Origin: Rhodospirillaceae bacterium
Lineage (GTDB): Bacteria; Pseudomonadota; Alphaproteobacteria; UBA828
Length of the DNA: 17,810 nucleotides
Direction: 5' to 3'
NCBI GenBank assembly: GCA_028819955.1
Contig: JAPPKP010000098.1
Location: 1-17,810 of the forward strand
Of this stretch, positions 7,385-12,593 are shown piece by piece. The first letter of the stretch is position 1, and the number at the start of each line of letters is the position of its first letter. The notes under the pieces were generated by a model, which was given only the letters and a program-made list of their open reading frames with translations, made no database searches and was not told where the DNA came from. The position numbers were made by a program, and so were the translations under genes.

Positions 7385-8227
7385 TCAGCCAGCCCGGTCG
7401 GACTCGGAACCGGAGTCGAGTGAGCCGTCGTCAACCGGTGCCACCGCGATGGGGTGGTCATGACGGTGGCCGGGATCGTGGGTGTAGACCGCAAGCGCGG
7501 CAGCGGCACTGGGGCCGAACAGCGAAACGTATTCGGGGTGTCGGCTCACCGCCTCCGGCTCGCCCGCGCAGCAGACGTGCCCATTGATGCACACCACGCG
7601 GTCGGTCGCGCCCAGGACCAGGTGGAGGTCGTGGGAAACGACCAAGACGCCGCAGCCGCGGCGGTCGCGCAGGCGGCCGATCAGTCGGTGCATGGCGAGC
7701 TGGCCCGCAAAATCGACCTGCTGGATCGGCTCGTCGAGCACCAGCAGGTCTGGGTTGCGCAGAAGGGCGCGGGCGAGCAGGACACGCCGGAACTCGCCAC
7801 CGGAAAGGCTGCTGAGCTGGCGGTCGATCAGCGCCGCCGCCCCCACCTCGTCCAGCACCGCGGTGGCTTCGGCACGGGCCCGACGCCCCGCCATCGTCAG
7901 GAAGCGGCGCGTGGTCAGTGGCAGGAGCTCCTGCGGCTCGATGCGCTGAGGGACATATCCCACCACGACACCCGGCGCGTGATGCACGACGCCAGCATCC
8001 GGCTTGATGAGGCGGAGCAGTGCACGTATGGCGGTGGTCTTGCCGGCCCCGTTGGGCCCGATCACGCTCACCACCTCGCGACGGCGAACCTCGATCGAGA
8101 CCCGATTCAGCACGGCGCGTCCGCCGTAGCGCACCACCAGATCGCGGCCCGAAGCGAGCAGCGGCCCGGCAGCCGCGTCCGGCCGGGGACTCAGGGCGTC
8201 TGCGGAAGCGTCGTGCAGCGCGGACAC
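7385..8227 (-). CDS. znuC: Zinc ABC transporter ATP-binding protein ZnuC
   Basis: Cytoplasmic ATPase that drives zinc import. The translation has Walker A GPNGAGKTT, the Q-loop (GYVPQR), the ABC signature LSGGE, Walker B LLVLDEP with the ZnuC-like continuation IQQVD, and the switch histidine in VVSHDLH. A His- and Asp-rich tail (THDPGHRHDHP) near the C-terminus is common in ZnuC and may sense or hold zinc. The reading frame stays open far upstream inside zur, so the start is uncertain. GTG 8227 gives 280 residues and a 37-bp overlap with zur. A CTG at 8194 would overlap the zur TGA as CTGA and give a more usual N-terminus (269 residues). No ATG is available near the expected start. Second gene of the zur-znuC-znuB-hisI run. 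Confidence 0.93.
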   Translation of the reverse strand: MSALHDASADALSPRPDAAAGPLLASGRDLVVRYGGRAVLNRVSIEVRRREVVSVIGPNGAGKTTAIRALLRLIKPDAGVVHHAPGVVVGYVPQRIEPQELLPLTTRRFLTMAGRRARAEATAVLDEVGAAALIDRQLSSLSGGEFRRVLLARALLRNPDLLVLDEPIQQVDFAGQLAMHRLIGRLRDRRGCGVLVVSHDLHLVLGATDRVVCINGHVCCAGEPEAVSRHPEYVSLFGPSAAAALAVYTHDPGHRHDHPIAVAPVDDGSLDSGSESDRAG

Positions 8228-8697
8228 TTGCCGTGCAGCTCGATGATCTTGCGTGAGAGCGCGAAGCCGGTGCCGGCCGCTTGGTCCGAGACGGCGCGAT
8301 CGATGCTGGCCGCATTCATCTCCGACACGTCGCCGCAGTCTCCGCATATGAGAAATTGGGCGCTATGGCGGCGGTCTGGCTGGGGGCAACCGACGAAGGC
8401 GTTGAGACTGTCGATGCGGTGAACCAGACCGTGGGCCATCAGGAACTCAAGGGCGCGGTACACAGTCGGCGGCTTTGCCGCGCCCTCCCCATCACTCAGC
8501 GCGGCCAGCAGGTCGTAGGCTTTGACCGCGCGATGACTGCCCCAGACCAGCTCCAGCACCCTACGTCGCAACGGGGTGAGCCGAACGCCGCGCTCGCGGC
8601 ACACGTCCTCGGCGCGGGCGAGCGCGTCCTCGATGCAACCCTGATGTTCGTGCCCGCCTTCGGGGAAGGCCGGCTCGTCGCCCTGCGAGCTGTTCAT
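8191..8697 (-). CDS. zur: Zinc uptake regulator Zur (Fur family)
   Basis: Fur-family repressor of 168 residues that, with zinc bound, represses zinc import genes. The winged-helix DNA-binding half contains RGVRLTPLRRRVLEL (36-50) and the recognition region PPTVYRALEFL (76-86). The structural zinc site is formed by Cys118-X2-Cys121 (ICGDCG) and Cys158-X2-Cys161 (GKCPRC). A His-rich N-terminus (GGHEHQGC) precedes the first helix, a feature often seen in Zur. Assignment as Zur rather than Fur rests on the znuCB partners and this pattern. ATG 8697 has GAGGAG a few bases upstream. It leads the operon and probably controls itself through a site over its promoter. Confidence 0.93.
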   Translation of the reverse strand: MNSSQGDEPAFPEGGHEHQGCIEDALARAEDVCRERGVRLTPLRRRVLELVWGSHRAVKAYDLLAALSDGEGAAKPPTVYRALEFLMAHGLVHRIDSLNAFVGCPQPDRRHSAQFLICGDCGDVSEMNAASIDRAVSDQAAGTGFALSRKIIELHGKCPRCTTLPQTP

Positions 8698-8749
8698 CCG
8701 CTCCTCGTCTTCGCCGCCGAAACTAGCTTCCCAGCTTCGCGCCGTAGCG

Positions 8750-8770
8750 AATAGGTTACACTATATCATT
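8750..8770 (-). promoter_or_regulatory. Candidate Zur box over the zur operon -10
   Basis: A 21-bp AT-rich stretch in GC-rich surroundings is partly dyad-symmetric about position 8760: AAT/ATT at the ends and TA pairs near the centre. It overlaps the -10 hexamer at 8760-8765, where a repressor site belongs. Symmetry is incomplete, so the assignment rests mainly on position. Confidence 0.35.
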
Positions 8771-8788
8771 TCTGGGCAGATTTGTTCA
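8760..8788 (-). promoter_or_regulatory. Sigma-70 promoter of the zur-znuC-znuB-hisI operon
   Basis: On the minus strand TGAACA (8788-8783, four of six matches to TTGACA) is followed after 17 bp by TATAGT (8765-8760, five of six matches to TATAAT). Transcription would begin near 8753, about 55 nt upstream of the zur ATG. This is one of the best promoter matches in the window. Confidence 0.55.
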
Positions 8789-8819
8789 GTGGCGCAAGTC
8801 TTGTCCGGGGCCAGGCCGG

Positions 8820-8837
8820 GCGGCCTCTCGGGGCCGC
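8820..8837 (-). terminator. GC-rich hairpin downstream of the binding-protein gene
   Basis: GCGGCC at 8820-8825 and GGCCGC at 8832-8837 form a 6-bp stem with a 6-nt loop, 22 bp beyond the stop of the minus-strand binding-protein gene and upstream of the zur promoter. There is no T-tract, so it is at best a weak or Rho-assisted terminator. Confidence 0.25.
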
Positions 8838-8859
8838 TGCGTGGAAACCGCGGAGGCCC

Positions 8860-9804
8860 TCAGCGCGCCCAGATGGATACGGTGCTCAAATAATTCCGGT
8901 TGGCCCGGTCCAGGGGATAGAAGATTTCGCTGTCGCGTCCGAACCAGCGCTCGTAAATCTCGTCGTAGCGGCTGTTGGAGTCTTTCACGCCGGAGAACAT
9001 GTCGATGAGGACCCTGTTGACGGTGTCGCGCCAGGGGCTGTCGTCCTGCGGCAGTACGCAGGCCAATGCTTCCATGGCGAGCGCGAATGTGCGCGGGAGC
9101 AGAACCACGCTGCGGCGCGGCTCCGCCTTCGCCGCGAGTCCCAGAAGCGTGATGCCGATGTTGGCGACGCCACTCACCTCGCCCGCCGCAAGCGCGGACA
9201 TGGCATCCTTCATGGTGGGGTAGAGGTGCAGGTTGGCCATGGGCAGTTGGTCCTGGACAATTGTCACGGTGGTCGTGCCCTCGACCACGCCGATGTCGAG
9301 GGTTCCGAGGTCCACACCGCCGGTGGCCTTCTCCCGATAAATCAGAATTCGTGTGCCGTCGCGAAAGAACGGCACCGAGAAATCCACCAGCGCCTCCCGA
9401 TCCCAAGTCGGGGTCGTGATGCCACACACGATGTCGAGCTCGCCTGCGGCAACGCGCTGCAGCCGGTCGCCAGGTGTGACCTCATGAAGCTCCAGCGTGA
9501 CCGGCCGGCCGACCTGTTCCTCCGCGGCCGCCCGGATCAACTCCAGCAGGTCGACCGAGAAGCCCTCGAACCCGCCGCTTTCCAGCTTCCGTGCGAAGGG
9601 CGGCGCACTCGCCCTGGTGCCAGCACGAATGACTCCTCCGGCTTCGATTTTGGCGAGGACGCCATTGGCGGCGGCGTGTGCCGGAGCCGCGAGGCGCGGC
9701 ACGGCCAGCGTCAGGGCGATGAGCGTAATTACAAGTCCCGCGCACCGAATTGGTGCCCAGAGGTGCGGCCTACCGAGATATCGACGATCGCCGAAGCCGG
9801 GCAT
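8860..9804 (-). CDS. Periplasmic amino-acid-binding protein (SBP family 3)
   Basis: A 314-residue solute-binding protein of the polar-amino-acid type. After a basic N-terminus and hydrophobic segment (residues 20-39), a cleavage site is likely after APAHA (41-45). The mature part has the family landmarks GVIRAGTRASAPPFA (57-71), GFSVDLLELI (81-90), GELDIVCGITTPTWDREALVDFS (121-143) with Arg136 placed to bind the ligand carboxylate, and a C-terminal YDEIYERWFG (280-289). The frame is open further upstream to 10053, but ATG 9804 has an excellent GAGGGGAG ribosome site and is followed directly by the signal peptide, so that start is chosen. It is divergent from the fused binding-protein/permease gene and has no permease of its own on this strand. 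It may supply a second ligand specificity to that system. The ligand is unknown. Confidence 0.88.
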   Translation of the reverse strand: MPGFGDRRYLGRPHLWAPIRCAGLVITLIALTLAVPRLAAPAHAAANGVLAKIEAGGVIRAGTRASAPPFARKLESGGFEGFSVDLLELIRAAAEEQVGRPVTLELHEVTPGDRLQRVAAGELDIVCGITTPTWDREALVDFSVPFFRDGTRILIYREKATGGVDLGTLDIGVVEGTTTVTIVQDQLPMANLHLYPTMKDAMSALAAGEVSGVANIGITLLGLAAKAEPRRSVVLLPRTFALAMEALACVLPQDDSPWRDTVNRVLIDMFSGVKDSNSRYDEIYERWFGRDSEIFYPLDRANRNYLSTVSIWAR

Positions 9805-10013
9805 ACTCCCCTCAAAGTCCGTTGCCGATCTCGCAGGATCCGGTGCCTCGATCTGGCTCGCCTCGCGGCGCGGGCACCGAAGGAGCGACACCAGAAACCG
9901 ACTCCTCCCTCGGGCACGATACTCTATTTCGTGTGATAGCCATATCGGATAGGCTTTCGAATCGCTGCGGCTAGCGGCACCGCGGCAACGGCTGAGGGGG
10001 GCAGCAGTCCTAT

Positions 10014-10042
10014 TTGTTGACCTTTCCCCGGCTACGTAAGAT
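10014..10042 (+). promoter_or_regulatory. Possible promoter of the leader and fused receptor/permease genes
   Basis: TTGTTG (10014-10019) and TAAGAT (10037-10042) are spaced by 17 bp. The matches to consensus are three and four of six, so this is weak. If real, the transcript would carry a structured 5' leader of roughly 200 nt. An overlapping TTGACC at 10017 is a better -35 but leaves only 14 bp. Confidence 0.25.
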
Positions 10043-10052
10043 CGAGTTGGCA

Positions 10053-10076
10053 CGATGATTCACGCGACGATCATCG
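10053..10076. promoter_or_regulatory. Inverted repeat CGATGAT-N10-ATCATCG
   Basis: Perfect 7-bp arms at 10053-10059 and 10070-10076 surround a 10-bp spacer, just downstream of the possible promoter. The outer-half centre spacing (17 bp) suits a dimeric regulator bound on one DNA face, or a hairpin early in the transcript. No regulator gene for it is identified here. Confidence 0.4.
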
Positions 10077-10170
10077 ATATCCGACGCGCTGCGGCCAAGG
10101 CGTCTCGCCGGGCCTCTATGGTGGACACAGCTTCGGCGCGGACTGGGTGATGCGAACGCGGGCTCCAGTT

Positions 10171-10189
10171 CCTCCTTCCAGGAAGGAGG
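10171..10189 (+). promoter_or_regulatory. 19-bp palindrome that can hide the leader Shine-Dalgarno
   Basis: CCTCCTTCCAGGAAGGAGG is a perfect inverted repeat of 9-bp arms around a single A. In RNA it would fold as an 8-bp stem with a CAG triloop. The 3' arm contains GGAGG, ideally placed 5 nt before the GTG of the leader ORF, and the 5' arm CCTCCTT is its exact complement. Folding would therefore block ribosome entry. As DNA it could also be an operator. Confidence 0.55.
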
Positions 10190-10194
10190 CGACC

Positions 10195-10266
10195 GTGGGC
10201 GGCGCCCTCCCCAACGATGTTCTCTTGCCTGAATCGGCAACGTTACACTTGCGGGTTGACGCATGA
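10195..10266 (+). CDS. 23-codon leader ORF coupled to the fused gene
   Basis: GTG 10195 is preceded by GGAGG at 5-nt spacing, the strongest ribosome site in this spacer. The frame encodes 23 residues and ends at TGA 10264-10266, which overlaps both ATG 10263 (ATGA) and ATG 10266 (TGATG) of the next gene, a classic coupling arrangement. Five of the 23 codons are leucine (CTC, CTC, TTG, TTA, TTG), including TTA, which is rare in such GC-rich genomes. The frame is open back to 10021 with an ATG at 10150, but that start lacks a good ribosome site. The peptide resembles nothing I know; its value is probably in regulating translation of the downstream gene. Confidence 0.5.
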   Translation: MGGALPNDVLLPESATLHLRVDA

Positions 10267-11864
10267 TGAGGCGACTTCCCAAGTGGTGGATCCTTCTTGC
10301 GGTCGCGCTCACCGCCTGGGCCGGCTTGGCCGCTCCCGCGCTTGCCGACCGGCTGCAGGAGATTCAGGACCGCGGTCACGTCATCGTCGGCGTCAAGGAG
10401 GACTACGCGCCCTTCGGCTTCCGCGACACCGACGGCGAGCTCGTGGGCTACGACGTAGACGTGGCGCGTGGTTTCGCAGAGGCGATCGGCGTCGACGTCG
10501 AGCTGGTTCCTGTGACCAGCGCGAACCGCCTGCAGAAGGTGGGGCGAGGCGAGATCGACATCGTGGCTGCCACCATGGGCGACACGCGCAGCCGCCGCGA
10601 GCTGGTCACCATGATAGAGCCGCAATACTACGGCGATGGCGCCAACGTGCTTCTACGCGACAGCGCCAAGATAGGCACCTGGGCCGACCTGCGCGGCCAG
10701 ACCGTTTGCGGCCTTCAGGGCTCGCTGTGGAACCGGCTGGCCAAGCAGCGGCTGCTTCTCGACGTGACCGCGTTCAACAGCACCCGCGAGGCCGGCCAGG
10801 CTCTTCGCAACGAACATTGCGTCGGCTGGATTTACGATGAGGTCCTCCTTCTCCACGAGATCGAGACCGGGGATTGGGATGGTTTCTCCGTCACGCTGCC
10901 GACCCGCTTCGTGCTGCCCTGGGCCGTCGCCATCGCCAAGGAGGAAGGCGGCGGCGCGCTCGATCAGCTCATGGGCGACACGTTGGCGCAGTGGCATCGC
11001 GACGGTTTCCTACAGTCGCTTGAAGAGAAGTGGGGTCTGCCGCCGTCCCCGTTCCTGCGGGATGCGCGCACCACCTGGCAGGAGGTCGACGAAACCGGCG
11101 GGCTCAAGTGCCAACGCAACGAGCAGGGCCAGTGGCCGCTGGAGTGCCGCGAGGTCGCTTTGGTCACCGGCAGCGGCATCGGCGGCCTTTCCGGCTTCTC
11201 GCTGACGATCATGGAGGTAACGGGTCTCGATATCAGCATCCTGTATGACCCGCTCGACCGAGACGTATTTCTCTATGGCCTGGGACTAACAGCGCTGCTG
11301 TCTCTGATCACGGTGGTCGGCAGCGTCTTGCTCGGTGTGGTGTTCGGTTGGCTGATGCACCGGCGGGTGCCCGGAGTGAGCCATTTCCTGCGGGCGTTCA
11401 GCGAGTTCATGCGCATGACGCCCCCGTTGCTTCAGCTCTATATCGTGTTCTTCGGTCTGGGCGGCGTGCTCCTGGCTTTGGGCTTTACCATCGATGCGTT
11501 CCTGGTTGCGGCTGTGGTGCTGTCTCTCTACGCGGCATCCAGCAACGCGATCGCGTTCTCGCTGGCGGCCGATGTCGCGGCCGCCGGCGGGCGCAAGCTC
11601 CGCTTCACCCCGCGGGATATTCAGCGAGCGTTGGTGCTCTGTTACGCCGCGGTGATGGGCAACTCCGCCAATATCGTGAAGGCCACGGGGATGGCCAGCA
11701 CGCTCGCGCTGCCTGAGCTGGTTCACGCCAGCACGTCGATCGTGGCCGAGAAGGGCAATGCCGACGTGATGATGAACCTGCTTCTGATCTGCTACTTCGT
11801 TCTTGTCATCATCACTGTCCAGCTCTTCCGGCGATTCGAGAGGGGCAAGGCCGCCACGCTATGA
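10263..11864 (+). CDS. Fused amino-acid-binding domain and HisM-type permease
   Basis: A 533-residue fusion. Residues 1-28 are a signal peptide or anchor (cleavage after APALA possible). Residues 30-262 are a family-3 solute-binding domain with GHVIVGVKEDYAPFGF (38-53), GYDVDVARGFAEAIGV (62-77) and the IDIVAATMGDTRSRR stretch (98-112). A linker with Cys283 and Cys295 follows, then a HisM/GlnP-type transmembrane domain (about 335-525) marked by FMRMTPPLLQLYIVFFGLG (382-400) and KATGMASTLALPELV (473-487). Binding-domain/permease fusions are known in glutamine transporters such as lactococcal GlnPQ. The cytoplasmic EAA loop that docks the ATPase is about ten residues shorter than usual and lacks EAA-X3-G. 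No good ribosome site precedes ATG 10263/10266; the leader ORF overlaps it. The next permease gene overlaps by ATGA. No ATPase gene is in the window. Confidence 0.9.
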   Translation: MMRRLPKWWILLAVALTAWAGLAAPALADRLQEIQDRGHVIVGVKEDYAPFGFRDTDGELVGYDVDVARGFAEAIGVDVELVPVTSANRLQKVGRGEIDIVAATMGDTRSRRELVTMIEPQYYGDGANVLLRDSAKIGTWADLRGQTVCGLQGSLWNRLAKQRLLLDVTAFNSTREAGQALRNEHCVGWIYDEVLLLHEIETGDWDGFSVTLPTRFVLPWAVAIAKEEGGGALDQLMGDTLAQWHRDGFLQSLEEKWGLPPSPFLRDARTTWQEVDETGGLKCQRNEQGQWPLECREVALVTGSGIGGLSGFSLTIMEVTGLDISILYDPLDRDVFLYGLGLTALLSLITVVGSVLLGVVFGWLMHRRVPGVSHFLRAFSEFMRMTPPLLQLYIVFFGLGGVLLALGFTIDAFLVAAVVLSLYAASSNAIAFSLAADVAAAGGRKLRFTPRDIQRALVLCYAAVMGNSANIVKATGMASTLALPELVHASTSIVAEKGNADVMMNLLLICYFVLVIITVQLFRRFERGKAATL

Positions 11865-12538
11865 CAGCAGGGGAGACAGTCGACGTCCTGTGGGCGTGGT
11901 CGCCTTACTTGGCGGTAGGATTCGGCTGGAACATCATCGTCTCTCTGCTCGCCATGGCCGTCGGCACCATCGTCGGACTGCTGCTGGCCCTGCTGCGGGG
12001 TGGCTCCCATTGGAGCGTGAGGCACAGCGGCGGTGCAGTGACGACGCTCGCGCGCAATGCGCCGACCTTCGTCATGCTGTTCTACCTCGCCTACATCATC
12101 CCCACCGAGTTCACCCTCTTCGGCGCTGCCGCGACCTTCCCGGCCTGGATCAAGGCATCACTGGCGCTGGGCATCGCCGTCGCGGGCTACGTGTCCGACA
12201 ACGCGCTCGCCGCCATAAGACATCTACGCCGCCATGAGATGGCGGAGGCGTTGCTGTTCGTGCCGGCCTGGACCAGCTACTTCCTGATCATCGTCATGGC
12301 ATCCAGCACCGCCTCGGTGATCGGCGTGCCCGAGCTAGTACGACGGGCGGATACGGTGATCGGCGCGGTCGACGAAGTGGGGTTGGCGCTCTGGGTCTAT
12401 CTTTGGGCTATGATCTGGTTCCTTGGGTTCAGCCTTCTTTTGACGTTCAGCATGAATTGGCTCAGCAGGCACATCAAGCGGCGCGTCCATCGGCCGCTGG
12501 AGGAGGCCACCGACCTCACTGGCGGCCCACTCCCGTGA
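11861..12538 (+). CDS. HisMQ-type amino-acid permease, divergent
   Basis: A 225-residue inner-membrane protein with hydrophobic segments near 17-46, 68-82, 95-112, 130-147 and 178-197. ARNAPTFVMLFYLAYII (64-80) matches the R.TP..vqL signature of polar-amino-acid permeases, and SVIGVPELVRRAD (152-164) matches the conserved segment before the last helices. Between them, the stretch that normally contains EAA-X3-G and the LPQA.R helix is about 18 residues shorter than in standard relatives, so the usual ATPase coupling helix is missing or altered. It begins inside the stop of the fused gene (ATGA overlap) and is presumably its heterodimer partner. The phosphatase gene follows after 55 bp. Confidence 0.85.
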   Translation: MTAGETVDVLWAWSPYLAVGFGWNIIVSLLAMAVGTIVGLLLALLRGGSHWSVRHSGGAVTTLARNAPTFVMLFYLAYIIPTEFTLFGAAATFPAWIKASLALGIAVAGYVSDNALAAIRHLRRHEMAEALLFVPAWTSYFLIIVMASSTASVIGVPELVRRADTVIGAVDEVGLALWVYLWAMIWFLGFSLLLTFSMNWLSRHIKRRVHRPLEEATDLTGGPLP

Positions 12539-12593
12539 GGGCGCCCCGCGCCGGGCGTGGGCTTCGGTCGTACGCCACAGCGGGGTATCGCCT

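Larger units (their letters stand above)
9805..10262. other. 458-bp divergent regulatory region between two binding-protein genes
   Basis: This spacer separates the minus-strand binding protein from the plus-strand fused gene. It holds the ribosome site for the former (9808-9815), an AT-richer patch at about 9918-9962 that may carry its promoter, and on the plus side a weak promoter, an inverted repeat, a 19-bp palindrome and a short leader ORF, listed separately. No other gene is convincing; longer open frames here are continuations of GC-rich frames from the flanking genes. Confidence 0.6.

Noticed and set aside
7454..8422. 322-residue plus-strand open frame
   Set aside because: It is antisense to znuC and zur and shows no recognisable domain.
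8782..9936. 384-residue plus-strand open frame
   Set aside because: It is antisense to the binding-protein gene, which has a signal peptide and strong ribosome site.
9805..10053. 83-residue N-terminal extension of the minus-strand binding protein
   Set aside because: The extension would place the signal peptide internally; ATG 9804 has an excellent Shine-Dalgarno.
10048..10063. Sigma-54-like site (TGGCAC-N5-TTCAC)
   Set aside because: The -24 half matches, but the -12 half lacks the essential GC, and no enhancer-binding protein gene is nearby.
10116..10625. 169-residue minus-strand open frame crossing the fused gene start
   Set aside because: Mostly antisense to the binding domain of the fused gene, with no recognisable motif.
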